Positions 44,577-54,393 are shown, numbered from the stretch's first letter. The stretch: 64,000 nt of DNA from Halobacteriales archaeon QS_4_69_34 (GCA_003021045.1 PXRN01000018.1:27399-91398); one strand, 5' to 3'. Numbers and translations: made by a program. Notes: a model not told the origin generated them from the letters alone.

Positions 44577-45539
44577 ATGAGCGACGGACACCACGAGGGG
44601 CACGATCACGCGGGCCGCGCGGAGCACGACCACGGCCGCGGCCACGACCACGGACACGGGGCCGCTGGCGGAAGCACCCGCACGCTGGCGCTCGTCGCCA
44701 CGATCAACGTCGTCGGATTCGTCGCGGAGCTGGCCGGCGGGCTCGTCTTCGGCTCGGTCGCGCTGCTGAGCGACGCGGTCCACATGCTGTTCGACGCGCT
44801 CGCCTACGTCATGGCGTTCGGGGCCGCCCTCGTCGCCGAGCGCTACGAGGTCTCGGATCGGTGGTCCTACGGTCTCCACCGGCTCGAACCCCTCTCTGCC
44901 TTCCTCAACGGCGCACTCCTGCTCCCGATGGTCGGGTTCATCCTCTATGAGTCCTACCAGCGGTTCCTCGATCCGATCGCCATCGGCACCGGACCGACGC
45001 TCGCCATCGCCGTCGGAGGCCTGCTCGTCAACCTCCTCTCGGTCTACGTGCTCGAAGGCGAGGAGATGAGCCTGAACGAGCGGGGCGCGTTCTACCACCT
45101 GCTCGGCGATGCCGGCGGCTCCGTCGCCGTGATCGTCTCCGTGCTCGCCATCGAGTACACCGGGATCAGGGTACTCGACCCGATCACGGCCGCCCTGATC
45201 GCACTCGTCATCGTCTGGAGTGCAGTGAAACTCCTCCGGGGGAGCGGGGCGATCTTCCTCCACAGAGTGCCCTTCGACGCGGACGCGGTTCGGGACGCCA
45301 TCGCGGGGATCGATGGGGTCGAAGCCGTCAACGACCTGCACAGCTGGCAGGTCTGTAGCGAGATCACCGTCGCCACCACCCACGTCCGGACCACCGTCGA
45401 GACGATGGCCGAGCGGGAGGAACTGGTCCGCCGTGTCCACGACGTGCTCGACGCGAACGGGGTGAACCACGCGACCGTCGAGCTCTGTCCCGGACGCGAC
45501 GAGCGCCACACTCATCTCACCGCACACGGCCACCGGTAG
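44577..45539 (+). CDS. Cation diffusion facilitator (Zn/Cd/Co-type) transporter
   Basis: A 320-residue CDF exporter with a His/Asp-rich N-terminus (HHEGHDHAGRAEHDHGRGHD, metal-binding) and six membrane helices. Conserved metal-site segments are LLSDAVHMLFDALAYVMAF (HxxxD) and ERGAFYHLLGDAGGSVAVIV (the second HxxxD). The C-terminal cytoplasmic domain (NDLHSWQVCSEITVATTHV) is ferredoxin-like. It pumps divalent metals, most often zinc, out of the cell in exchange for protons. ATG 44577 chosen; the extension to 44517 lacks conserved residues. It is converging with coxA. Confidence 0.93.
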   Translation: MSDGHHEGHDHAGRAEHDHGRGHDHGHGAAGGSTRTLALVATINVVGFVAELAGGLVFGSVALLSDAVHMLFDALAYVMAFGAALVAERYEVSDRWSYGLHRLEPLSAFLNGALLLPMVGFILYESYQRFLDPIAIGTGPTLAIAVGGLLVNLLSVYVLEGEEMSLNERGAFYHLLGDAGGSVAVIVSVLAIEYTGIRVLDPITAALIALVIVWSAVKLLRGSGAIFLHRVPFDADAVRDAIAGIDGVEAVNDLHSWQVCSEITVATTHVRTTVETMAEREELVRRVHDVLDANGVNHATVELCPGRDERHTHLTAHGHR

Positions 45540-45660
45540 TGCGCCCCATCGCCGCCCCGCCGGCGTCGACCGTCGCCACGAACCTCGATTCCCCAGCGGC
45601 ACGGACCGGACCGGCGTCTGGGTGTACGAGCGTAGAGTGCGCCGTCGGCCTCGTTCCTCA

Positions 45661-47610
45661 TTACTCGACCGTCTCTCCGCCGTCGGCCGTCGTCCCGTCG
45701 GTGCTCTCCGTCGTCTCGGTGACGCTCCCCGTCGTCCCGCCGTCGCCCGCCTCGCTTTCGACGTCCTCGCCGCCGTCCGCGGCGTACTTCTCTTCGAGAC
45801 GTTCCTCGAACCAGCGCCACTCCCGGGAGAACGCCCCCGCGGGACCCGACTCCTTCAGGTCCCAAACGTCGGCGTCGCGCACGCGCGGTCCCCGGAAGTA
45901 GGAGTGGACGAGGTTGTAGACCAGCAGGAGCACCGAGATCCCGATGACGAACGCGCCGATCGAGGCGACCACCTGAAGCGGCGCGAACTCGGCCGGGTAG
46001 GACGCGTATCGCCGCGGCTGGCCCAGCATGCCGAGGACGATGATCGCCCCGAAGGTGACGGTGACCCCGAGGATCAAGAGCACAGCCTGCAGCTTGGCGA
46101 GCGTGCGGTCGTACATTCGACCCGCGAGGATCGGATACCAGTAGTACGTCGCCGCGAGCATCATGTAGGGGATGATGCCCACGATGATGAAATGGAAATG
46201 GCCCACCACGTAGTAGGTGTCGTGATAGAGCAGATCGACGGGGATCGCCGCCAGAAAGACCCCCGTGACGCCGCCGACGACGAAGGTGCCGATCGCGCCG
46301 ACACAGAGGAGCATCGGCGCGGTGAGTCGGACGTCGCCGTCGATCATCGTCGTGAGCCAGTTGAACACCTTCACGGCGCTCGGGACGGCGATGGCGAGCG
46401 AGACGGCCATGAAGCTCGCGCGCAGGCGCGGATCGATGCCCGTAGCGAACATGTGGTGGGCCCAGACGCCAAAGGAGAGCACGCCGATGGCGAGGGTGGA
46501 GTAGACGATGAACTTGTAGCCGAACAGCCGCCGGGCGCTGAACTTCGGGAGGATCGTGCTCATCAGTCCCGTGGCGGGCAGGAAGATGATGTACACCTCC
46601 GGGTGGCCGAAAAACCAGAAGAGATGCTGCCAGAGCAGCGGTCCGCCGCCCTCGATCGCGTAGAAGGCCGTCCCCAGATTGCGATCGAGCAACAGCATCA
46701 CCATCGCGCTGCCCAGCAGGGGGAACGCAAAGAGGATCAGCCCGCTCGTGGTGAGCATCCCCCACGAGAAGATGTCGAGGTCGGCCCACGTCACGCCGGG
46801 CGCGCGCTCGGTGAAGACGGTCACGATGAAGTTGATCCCGGCCATCGTCGTGGCGACGCCGCTCAGGTGGAGTCCGAGGAGAAAGAAGTCGACCTGTGGG
46901 TTGGCGAGCGTCACCGACAGCGGCGTGTACATGGTCCAGCCGATCGCCGGCGGCGCGAGCGCGAACAGCACTTCCAGATCCCCGAGCGGTAGTGCGATCC
47001 CGAGGAACTTCCCGAGGAGCTCGGTGAGCAGGCCCGCCCGGACGAGCAACAGCGAGGGGGGCAACAGCCAGAAGGCGATGGCGTTGATCCGGGGGAAGGC
47101 CATGTCGTCCGCGCCGAGCAGGATGGGCAGGAAGTAGTTGCCCAGCCCGAAGAACACGGGCGTGACGAAGAAAAACAGCATCGTCGTGCCGTGCGTGGTG
47201 AAGAGGGCGTTGTAGGTCTCGGGAGCCCAGACGTCGGCCGCGGGCGTCAGGAGCTCGGTCCGCATCATCATCGCGTCCGTGCCGCCCCACAGCGCCGCCC
47301 ACGTGCCGAAGACGAGATAGAGGATGCCGATGTCCTTGTGGTCGACCGTCGTGAACCACCGGAGGAGGTCGAAGGAGGGTCCGGTAGCGGTGTCGCGCTC
47401 TCTCTCTCCGGCGTAGCCGCCGTCGGGTCGTGGCTCCCCGCCGGCCCGCGCTCCCCCGTCCGCTCGGGTGTCGCCGTCGGACCGCGCGTCGGCTCGATCG
47501 ATCCACCGCGAGAGCCGGGCTCTCAGCTGTGACCCGCCGGCCCACGCGAGGCCCGCGACGCCGAGCAGCACGACGACACCGAGCAGCGCCGCGCCGACGG
47601 AATCGAACAT
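45661..47610 (-). CDS. coxA: Heme-copper oxidase subunit I
   Basis: A 649-residue catalytic subunit with about 12 helices. Low-spin haem and CuB ligands are visible: H in TTHGTTMLFFF, FGHPEVYI with H336 and the crosslinked Tyr, the AHHMFATG pair (two CuB His), and HDTYYVVGHFHFI (haem ligands). The HPEVY glutamate and Tyr arrangement places it among A-type oxidases. An acidic low-complexity insertion of about 45 residues follows the first helix, and the C-terminal tail is acidic. ATG 47610 is 27 bases from the box GCTTATGCC. Subunit II is not in the window. Confidence 0.95.
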   Translation of the reverse strand: MFDSVGAALLGVVVLLGVAGLAWAGGSQLRARLSRWIDRADARSDGDTRADGGARAGGEPRPDGGYAGERERDTATGPSFDLLRWFTTVDHKDIGILYLVFGTWAALWGGTDAMMMRTELLTPAADVWAPETYNALFTTHGTTMLFFFVTPVFFGLGNYFLPILLGADDMAFPRINAIAFWLLPPSLLLVRAGLLTELLGKFLGIALPLGDLEVLFALAPPAIGWTMYTPLSVTLANPQVDFFLLGLHLSGVATTMAGINFIVTVFTERAPGVTWADLDIFSWGMLTTSGLILFAFPLLGSAMVMLLLDRNLGTAFYAIEGGGPLLWQHLFWFFGHPEVYIIFLPATGLMSTILPKFSARRLFGYKFIVYSTLAIGVLSFGVWAHHMFATGIDPRLRASFMAVSLAIAVPSAVKVFNWLTTMIDGDVRLTAPMLLCVGAIGTFVVGGVTGVFLAAIPVDLLYHDTYYVVGHFHFIIVGIIPYMMLAATYYWYPILAGRMYDRTLAKLQAVLLILGVTVTFGAIIVLGMLGQPRRYASYPAEFAPLQVVASIGAFVIGISVLLLVYNLVHSYFRGPRVRDADVWDLKESGPAGAFSREWRWFEERLEEKYAADGGEDVESEAGDGGTTGSVTETTESTDGTTADGGETVE

Positions 47611-47639
47611 AGCCGTGCTACTCGCACGGCTGGCATAAG
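47611..47639 (-). promoter_or_regulatory. coxA promoter with hairpin overlapping the transcription start
   Basis: AGCCGTG (47611-47617) and CACGGCT (47625-47631) form a 7-base inverted repeat (7-base spacer) directly between the TATA-like GCTTATGCC (47631-47639, minus strand) and ATG 47610. Such a position suits a repressor that blocks the start site. Confidence 0.5.
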
Positions 47640-47835
47640 CCTGTTCGACGCGGTAGGCCGCGCCGACCATCGACCGCTCTGGCCCGATCGTCCGAGAGCG
47701 ACGCGACGCGTGACCACCGGTGAGCCGCGCGTCCGGCGGCTGGCCGCCCGTCCCCGGCGTAGCTACCGCCGCGGTCGGGCACAGGGTTCGACCCTCCCGT
47801 CCAGCCGAGTGACGTTCAGGCCGTCCGGAAGCCGA

Positions 47836-49059
47836 TCACGTCACCTTCGCCTTGCCGTTGCCGCCGTCCGCACCGTCGCCGCCGTCTTGCTTGGCCTTCC
47901 CGCCGGCGCCGTCGCCGCTGTCAGCTGCTGTGCCGTCGCCGCCACTCTGTTTTGCCTTGCCGTCGCCGCCATCGTCGGTCGCGTCGGTGTCAGCGGTCGT
48001 GTCGGCGTCGTCCTGTTTCGCTTTGCCGGCGCTGGCGTCGTCAGCGGCCGTGTCGGTGTCGTCCGTGTCGGCGCTCGTATCGGTGTCGTCGGTAGTCGTG
48101 GTAGCCGTCGTCGCATCCGTATCGGTCGTAGCGCCGCCGGTGTCGTTCGCGACGAACGTGACGGTCGTGTTGCCGGTGGCGTTCCCGCCCTCGGCGCTCA
48201 GGGTCGCGGTACCGGGTTCGTCGCTCGTCGGGTAGACGTGAGCGTGGCCCACCGCGCCGTGGAAGCCCGGCGAGACGGTGATCGAATCGCCGCTGGCGTT
48301 GCTGAACCCGCCGACGTCCGTCGTGACCGTGACGTTCTCGGTGAGGTTCAGAAAGTCGCCAGAGCCGTCGCGCAGCGTGACGTTGAGCCCGGTCGTCTCG
48401 CCCGTCTCGATCGTCGGGTTCGCGGGTTCGAAGACGAGCTGAGTGTCGTCGCCGCCGTCGCCGGCCACGTCCGTCTCGTTCACGTCGCCACCGCCGCCGT
48501 CGACGGCGCTGAACCCACTCGCACCGATGTTCGCGCGCGTGACGCCCGCGGGGAACTCCGTGGAGTGGACGTTGACGTAGAAGCTCTCCGGGTTCTCGAC
48601 GAGCTGGGCCACGTCGACGTCGTCGCCGTCGGGCATCGTCGGCCCGTCGATGGTGCCGTTGGTCACCAGTGTGTCGTCGTCGACCGGCTCGAGGGCGATG
48701 GCGATCGGGCCCGTCTCGTTGGCCGCGGGCGGCTGGTCGACGATGTGGATGTGCGCGCCCGCCGAGTCGTTGTAGGAGCCGGCCTCGCCCACGTCCTCTC
48801 CCGAGAGCGTGATGTTGTACTGGATGACGTTCGTCTCGGTGTTAAGCTTCAGCTCCGCGGTCCCGCCGACGTCGAGGTCGGCCGGCGCGGTGTTCGGACC
48901 GACGTTGTTCTCGGTGCCGAGCTCGAACGTGCCCGTGTGTGTGAACTCCCCTGACTGTGCGCCCGTCTCCGCACCGGCGGTGAACGCGACGGCCGTCCCG
49001 GCCCCGAGCACCACCAGCGCCGCGACGAGCGCGGCAGCGAACTGTCGGTTGTCGTGCAT
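47836..49059 (-). CDS. Secreted CHRD-domain protein with repeated GKAKQ C-terminus
   Basis: A 407-residue exported protein. Signal peptide at residues about 5-30 (FAAALVAALVVLGAGTAVAF). A CHRD domain follows (about 45-180: ELKLNTETNVIQYNITLSGE, AGAHIHIVDQPPAANETGPI, FYVNVHSTEFPAGVTRANIG). A beta-sandwich region (about 195-290, LNVTLRDGSGDFLNLTENVT) comes next. The final 115 residues are Asp/Thr/Ala/Gly low-complexity with four GKAKQ or GKAK motifs (SAGKAKQ, GDGKAKQ, GGKAKQ, NGKAKV). CHRD domains occur in extracellular matrix-type proteins and bacterial homologues of unknown function. ATG 49059 is chosen for the signal peptide. Confidence 0.82.
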   Translation of the reverse strand: MHDNRQFAAALVAALVVLGAGTAVAFTAGAETGAQSGEFTHTGTFELGTENNVGPNTAPADLDVGGTAELKLNTETNVIQYNITLSGEDVGEAGSYNDSAGAHIHIVDQPPAANETGPIAIALEPVDDDTLVTNGTIDGPTMPDGDDVDVAQLVENPESFYVNVHSTEFPAGVTRANIGASGFSAVDGGGGDVNETDVAGDGGDDTQLVFEPANPTIETGETTGLNVTLRDGSGDFLNLTENVTVTTDVGGFSNASGDSITVSPGFHGAVGHAHVYPTSDEPGTATLSAEGGNATGNTTVTFVANDTGGATTDTDATTATTTTDDTDTSADTDDTDTAADDASAGKAKQDDADTTADTDATDDGGDGKAKQSGGDGTAADSGDGAGGKAKQDGGDGADGGNGKAKVT

Positions 49060-49629
49060 TGGTCGTCTCACGACGCCACCGAGGTCACCGATTCCCAAAA
49101 AGGTAGTTGTGCGATCGTTACGACGAAACCGGAATTCCACCCGACTCGATCGGTCGTGGACGGTTCTCTGCCCGCGGTGCGGGCGACAGAGTGAATCGGA
49201 CGGGAACCACGAGCGGCCGCGGGGCGGGCTAGTGAGGGCGGGTAGCCGTGGGGCGGAGGCTGCGGAGCGGACGCGGTGCCGCTGGCACGACGACGGAGAA
49301 GACACCCGGACCGTCGTTTAATCGAGGGCGTAGTTCCATGAGAGTATCCAACAAACTAAAGTACTGTGAACGCAATCGTAACAACGGGGAGTGCGGCCAA
49401 CCAGTGGACGAACGTCTGTTGTCATTGTGTGTCGTCGCTCCAACGCGTCCGTGCTCCCCCCGACGAGGGCCTACAGCGTCGGCTCTACCGGCGGTCCGGT
49501 GGGGAGAACGGAGGGACGGACCGAACGGCCCCGGCCGCTCCCCCTATCGGAGGGGCCGAGAGCCGAGTCGACGCCGGAGCTCCACCGGGGTTTCCAGGGG
49601 GGCGGTATCCCGCGAGCAGGGCGAGGGGA
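49060..49629. other. Gap between serA and the CHRD gene
   Basis: 570 bases without a supported gene. A minus-strand box CCTTTTTGGG at about 49096-49105 may drive the CHRD gene, with a short leader. The segment 49330-49400 is AT-richer (AACAAACTAAAGTACTG) and could be a serA terminator region. A plus-strand frame from 49338 reads MRVSNKLKYCERNRNNGECG, but soon becomes Arg/Pro-rich; I do not accept it as a gene. Confidence 0.45.
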
Positions 49630-51216
49630 TTACAGGGCGATGTAGCGCGCCTCGATGACCCGCTCGTCGCCCTCCAGCCGCCCGAGGAGCTCGTCGGGAA
49701 CGGGCTCGTCGAGATTGTAGACCGAGAGTGCCTCGCCGCCGATGGTCTCGCGGGCGTTGAACATCCCCGCGATGTTGATGCCGGCGTCGCCCAGCACCGT
49801 GCCGACGAAGCCGATGAGGCCGGGCTCGTCCTCGTTGCGCGCGACGAGCATGTGTCCGTGGGGGACCGCGTCGACGCGAAAGCCGTCGATGCGGACGATC
49901 CGGGGGTCCTCGCCGGCAAAGAGCGTCCCGCAGACGCCGATCGAGCGCTCGCCGTCGCCGACGGTCACCGTCACTAGACTCCGGAAGTCCTCGGCCTGCC
50001 GGGTCTTGGACTCGGTGACGTCGACGCCGCGTTCCTCGGCCACCCGGGGGGCGTTGACGGCGTTGACCTGCCATTCGAGCGGCTCGAACACCCCTTCGAG
50101 GGCGCTCGCGGTGAGGAGCTCGGTCTCCTCGGCGGCGATCTCGCCCGCGTAGGTCACCTCGATCGACTCGATCCGACCGGCGAACAGCTGCGTGGCGATC
50201 GTCCCCGCCGTGCGGGCGATCTCGACGTAGGGTCGCACCCGCGGGAAGGCGCTCGCGTCCATCGAGGGGGCGTTGAGCGCGTTCACCACCGGCTCGCCCG
50301 CGAGGGCCGCGAGCACCTGCTCGGCGGTGCTCGTGGCGACGTTCTCCTGGGCGGCCGACGTGCTCGCACCGAGGTGGGGGGTGACGACTACCCCGTCGAC
50401 GTCGAGGAGGGGGCTGTCCGGCGAGAGGGGCTCCTCGGCGAAGACGTCGATCGCCGCGCCCGCGAGCGTCCCCTCGGCGACGGCGGCGGCGAGGGCGTCC
50501 TCGTCGACGACGCCGCCCCGGGCACAGTTGACGAGGTAGCCTGCCTCAGTTCCCTCCCCGAGACGGGCGAGTTCCTCGTCTCCGAGCAGGTCCTCGGTCT
50601 CGGGGGTGAGCGGCGTGTGCACGGTGAGGAAGTCCGCGCGCGCGAGGCAGTCGTCGAGCTCAACGAGCTCCGCGCCGAGCCGGTCGGCGCGCTCGGCGCT
50701 AATGTAGGGATCGTAGGCTACGAGCTCCATCCCGAGCCCGTCGAGCTTCCGGGCGACCTCCTGGCCGACGCGGCCGAGACCGACGATCCCCAGTACCGTG
50801 CCGGCGAGTTCCGTGCCCAGGAACTCGCCTTTCGCCCACTCGCCGCCTCGTAGTCGGGAGTGGGCCTGTGGGATCGACCGCGCGGTCGCAAACGTCATCG
50901 CGACGGTGTGCTCGGCGGCGGCGCGGACGTTGCCCTCGGGGGCGTTGGCGACGATCACGCCCTGTTCGGTCGCGGCATCGACGTCGATGTTGTCGACGCC
51001 GATGCCCGCGCGCCCGACGACCACCAGCTCGGGTGCCGCCCGGAGGAGCGCGGCCGTGACGTCGGTCCCCGAGCGGACGATCAGAGCGTGGGCGTCGGCG
51101 ACGGCCGCGTGCAGCTTCTCGCCCGCCGCCTCGTCGGCCACGGAAACGTCGTGGCCCCCCTCGCGGAGCCGATCGAGCCCCGCCTCGTCGATGGGATCGG
51201 TGACGAGTACCTTCAT
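49630..51216 (-). CDS. serA: D-3-phosphoglycerate dehydrogenase
   Basis: A 528-residue first enzyme of serine synthesis, oxidising 3-phosphoglycerate with NAD. The NAD motif GIVGLGRVGQEVARKL is near residue 145, catalytic regions include NCARGGVVDEDALAAAV (Arg) and the Glu/His pair FAEEPLSPDSP...PHLGAST. The intervening ASB domain follows (about 315-445), and the C-terminal ACT domain (HMLVARNEDEPGLIGFVGTV) suggests serine feedback. Length is that of the long SerA class. ATG 51216 has the box GGGTTATCT (minus) at 27 bases, so a leaderless mRNA is likely. Confidence 0.96.
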   Translation of the reverse strand: MKVLVTDPIDEAGLDRLREGGHDVSVADEAAGEKLHAAVADAHALIVRSGTDVTAALLRAAPELVVVGRAGIGVDNIDVDAATEQGVIVANAPEGNVRAAAEHTVAMTFATARSIPQAHSRLRGGEWAKGEFLGTELAGTVLGIVGLGRVGQEVARKLDGLGMELVAYDPYISAERADRLGAELVELDDCLARADFLTVHTPLTPETEDLLGDEELARLGEGTEAGYLVNCARGGVVDEDALAAAVAEGTLAGAAIDVFAEEPLSPDSPLLDVDGVVVTPHLGASTSAAQENVATSTAEQVLAALAGEPVVNALNAPSMDASAFPRVRPYVEIARTAGTIATQLFAGRIESIEVTYAGEIAAEETELLTASALEGVFEPLEWQVNAVNAPRVAEERGVDVTESKTRQAEDFRSLVTVTVGDGERSIGVCGTLFAGEDPRIVRIDGFRVDAVPHGHMLVARNEDEPGLIGFVGTVLGDAGINIAGMFNARETIGGEALSVYNLDEPVPDELLGRLEGDERVIEARYIAL

Positions 51217-51540
51217 AGCGTGGAGTTCAGCGGGCCGGAGATAACCCTTGCTCTCTCGCCCGATGTGGCGTGGATCGTCCACCGCGTCGCGCCGGGCGTG
51301 CACTCGCCGCGCCTCGTGCTGGTACGACGTGCATATTCTTAAGCGACGATTGCGTGGGGATCGCATGATCAGGGACCGACGGCACGAGCGCGGCTCGCTC
51401 GGGGCCGCCGGTGGACGGCCGACCAGGACCGCCCTCGGACGGTCGGTCGGGATCGCCTCCGGATCGCCCGCCCGGCGGCCGGAGCTATCGGCATCGCGCC
51501 CGGGACCGTGGCTGCCGGCATCACGCCCGAGTGCGGGAGC
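51217..51540. other. Divergent promoters serA / MMPL exporter, with a short leaderless ORF
   Basis: 324 bases. The serA box is at 51240-51248. On the plus strand CATATTCTTAAG (51331-51342) is 27 bases upstream of ATG 51365, which opens a 59-codon frame ending TGA 51542-51544 and overlapping the GTG start of the exporter by GTGA. The product is Arg/Ala/Pro-rich and not family-like, so this may be a translation-coupling leader ORF rather than a protein gene. Confidence 0.4.
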
Positions 51541-54393
51541 GTGAGCCGGATCGAGCGCCTCGCGGCGATCGTTACCGAGCGCCGGCGGGCCGTCGTCGCG
51601 AGCGTGCTCGTCGCCTCGCTCCTGTTGGGCGCCGGTGCGGCGACCGTCGACGTGTCGGCCTCGCTCGCGGAGTTCCGCGGGGGGACGCCCGAGGCCGCCG
51701 CCCACGAGTACGTCGAGGCGAACTTCAGCGACGGGCGGGACGCGAACACCACGACGACCGTGATCGTCCTCCGACGGGACGACGCGCTCTCGAAGGGCGC
51801 GCTGCTCGATCAGCTCGGGGTCCTCCGGGCGCTGCAGGCGAACGAGACCGTCAATTCGACGCTCGCACCCGAGCGGCCCCCCGTGGGCTTTGCGAGCTAC
51901 GTCGCCACCACGGCCGTCCGCGAGCGACAGAACCGATCGATCACCGACACCGAGCCGCTGCCGCCCCTTCGAGTCCAGCGCGAGACGCTCCGGTCGTTGA
52001 ACGACTCGGCGCTCGAGAGCGACGGACTCCGCACCATCAGAACCGTGCTCTCGAACGTGAGCCACACGTGGCCCGACGGCGGTCCCTTCGCCTTCCTCCC
52101 CCGGGACTACTCGCTGGGCGAGGAGCCGAACGCCACCGCGCTGGTGGTGACCCAACGGGAGTCGACGACGCCGGCCGAGCGGCTGGCTTCCCAGACGGCG
52201 ATGCGCGCGATCGCCGACCGCGAGGGCCGGGGCGACGCGCTCGTCTTCGGCAAGGGCATCGTCAACGACGAACTGGAGCGCTCGGCGATCGACAGCGCGC
52301 TGCTCGTCGGCCCGATCGCGCTCCTGTTGGTGATTGCCATCATGGCGCTCACCTACCGCGACCCCCTCGACGTCGCGCTCGGACTGTTCGGCGTGGGGCT
52401 CGTGCTCGTCTGGACGTTCGGATTCATGGGATGGGCCGGGATCACGTTCAACCAGCTGTTCGTCGCCGTGCCCGCCCTTCTGATCGGGCTCTCGGTCGAC
52501 TACGGCATCCACGCTGTCATGCGCTACCGCGAGGCGCGAGGCGACGACGGATCGGGTAGTTCCACCGGCGGCGGCTCGGTCGTCGACACGGGCGGCGGAA
52601 TCCGCGCCACCGATCGGGCGACGGGAACCGACGCCGGGACGACGGAGACCGCCACCGGAGCGACGGCCGGCGATGGTCGGACGGACGCCAGGGGCTGGGA
52701 GTTCGGCGACGGCAACGGTGACGGTGGCGACGCCGGCGACGAGCGCGACGCGTCGAACGACGACGTGACGGGCGGCGGTGAGTCGGACGGCGGTGGATCG
52801 AGCGAGGAGACCGAGCGAGAGATGCGGCGGACGATGTGGGTCGCGCTGTCGAGCCTCGGCGGCGCGCTCGTGCTCGTCACGATCACGACGGCGACGGGCT
52901 TCGCGGCGAACCTCGTCAGCGGCGTCGAGCCGATCCGGGAGTTCGGGGTCGTCAGCGCCGTCGGCATCGTCGCCACGCTGGTGGTCTTCGGCGCGCTGGT
53001 CCCCGCCCTGAAGGTCGAACTCGACGCCGCGCTCGCCGCGCGGGGCTACGACCGGCGCAGGCGCGCGCTCGGGGCCGACGGCGGTCGCCTCGGACGGGCG
53101 CTCGCGGGGAGCGTGACGGCCGCACGGGCGGCCCCGCGGACCGTGATCGCGCTGGCGCTGGTCGTAAGCACCGTGGGGTTCGTCGGCGCGGGCGCGGTCG
53201 ACACGAGCTTCGCCCGCGAGGACCTGCTCATCGAGGAGGGCGACGTGCCGGAGTGGGCCGAGACCCTGCCCGAGCCGTTCGCACCCGGCGAGTACCGCGC
53301 GAAGACGGCCCTCGACTACGTCAGCGCCCACTTTCTCCCCGACGGCAAGCGTGCGGAGGTGCTCCTCCGGGGGAACGTCACCCGGCCGGGGACGATCGAT
53401 CGGTTCGCGCAACTGAAACGCAATCCGCCGAACGGCAACTACGGGATCTTCCCCGGGAGCCGGACCCGGAGTCCCCTGTCGGTCATGCGCGCGGTCGCCG
53501 AGCGGAACCGCTCGTTCGCGCGGACGCTCGCCGCCGCGGACACCGACGGCGACCGCTCGCCCGACCGGAATCTCACGCGGGTCTACGACGCCCTGTTCGC
53601 GACCGCACCGGCGGCCGCCGCGGAGGTGATCTACCGCGAGGACGGCGAGTACCGCGCGCTCCGGCTGAGCACCGTCGCCGCCGGGCGCTCGAACGCCGCT
53701 ATCACCGAGGGCGCGCGCGGAATCGCCGATCAGCTCGACGACGGCAGCACCGGCGGGAACGCCACCGGCGGGGACTCGGTCGGCGACGATGGCGACGGGC
53801 GCACCGCCATCGCCACCGGCGAGCCGGTGATGCTCCAGGCCGTGGCGGCGAAGCTGCTCGACACCGCCGCCAAGAGCCTCGCCGTGACGCTCGCCGTCGT
53901 GCTCGCGGTGTTGCTCGTCGCCTACCGGCTCACGACCGGCCACGCGACGCTCGGGGTCGTGACCCTGCTCCCGGTGACGATGGCGCTGACGTGGATCCTC
54001 GGAACGATGGCGCTGCTTGGCGTTCCCTTCACCGTGGTGACGGCGGTCATCACCAGCTTCACCATCGGCATCGGCGTCGACTACTCGATCCACGTGAGCG
54101 AGCGCTACGTCGGCGAACTCGACCGCGGGCGCTCGGTCCGGGAGGCCCTCGGGCGGAGCGTGACGGGCACCGGCGGCGCGCTGCTGGGGAGCGCGGCGAC
54201 CGACGTCGCCGGCGCGGCCGTGCTCGTGTTCGCGATCTTGACGCCGCTCCGGCAGTTCGGCGTCGTGATGAGCCTCACCGTGATCTACACGCTGCTCGCC
54301 AGCGTGATCGTACTGCCGAGCCTGCTCGTCGCCTGGACCCGCTGGGCCGGCCCCGACGCGCTCGCCGGGGCGACCTCGACGGCGGCCGACTGA
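51541..54393 (+). CDS. RND/MMPL-family exporter
   Basis: A 950-residue membrane transporter with two repeated halves, each with one N-terminal helix, a large exterior loop (N-glycosylation sequons frequent) and five clustered helices: first IALLLVIAIMALTYRDPLDV and LFVAVPALLIGLSVDYGIHA; second LAVTLAVVLAVLLVAYRLTT and TIGIGVDYSIHVSERYVGEL. The G(L/V)xVDYxIH motifs in both halves are typical of MMPL/SSD-type proteins exporting lipids or drugs. A Gly/Asp/Thr low-complexity loop of about 90 residues (334-425) splits the first half. GTG 51541 (MSRIERLAAIV) is preferred; GTG 51508 is also in frame. Confidence 0.88.
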   Translation: MSRIERLAAIVTERRRAVVASVLVASLLLGAGAATVDVSASLAEFRGGTPEAAAHEYVEANFSDGRDANTTTTVIVLRRDDALSKGALLDQLGVLRALQANETVNSTLAPERPPVGFASYVATTAVRERQNRSITDTEPLPPLRVQRETLRSLNDSALESDGLRTIRTVLSNVSHTWPDGGPFAFLPRDYSLGEEPNATALVVTQRESTTPAERLASQTAMRAIADREGRGDALVFGKGIVNDELERSAIDSALLVGPIALLLVIAIMALTYRDPLDVALGLFGVGLVLVWTFGFMGWAGITFNQLFVAVPALLIGLSVDYGIHAVMRYREARGDDGSGSSTGGGSVVDTGGGIRATDRATGTDAGTTETATGATAGDGRTDARGWEFGDGNGDGGDAGDERDASNDDVTGGGESDGGGSSEETEREMRRTMWVALSSLGGALVLVTITTATGFAANLVSGVEPIREFGVVSAVGIVATLVVFGALVPALKVELDAALAARGYDRRRRALGADGGRLGRALAGSVTAARAAPRTVIALALVVSTVGFVGAGAVDTSFAREDLLIEEGDVPEWAETLPEPFAPGEYRAKTALDYVSAHFLPDGKRAEVLLRGNVTRPGTIDRFAQLKRNPPNGNYGIFPGSRTRSPLSVMRAVAERNRSFARTLAAADTDGDRSPDRNLTRVYDALFATAPAAAAEVIYREDGEYRALRLSTVAAGRSNAAITEGARGIADQLDDGSTGGNATGGDSVGDDGDGRTAIATGEPVMLQAVAAKLLDTAAKSLAVTLAVVLAVLLVAYRLTTGHATLGVVTLLPVTMALTWILGTMALLGVPFTVVTAVITSFTIGIGVDYSIHVSERYVGELDRGRSVREALGRSVTGTGGALLGSAATDVAGAAVLVFAILTPLRQFGVVMSLTVIYTLLASVIVLPSLLVAWTRWAGPDALAGATSTAAD

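Noticed and set aside
45512..47545. Long minus-strand frame overlapping coxA
   Set aside because: Arg/His-rich translation with no domain; the true oxidase frame covers the same bases.
49338..49658. Plus-strand ORF beginning MRVSNKLKYCERNRNNGECG
   Set aside because: After about 40 codons it becomes Arg/Pro/Gly-rich and overlaps the serA end; no promoter spacing supports it.
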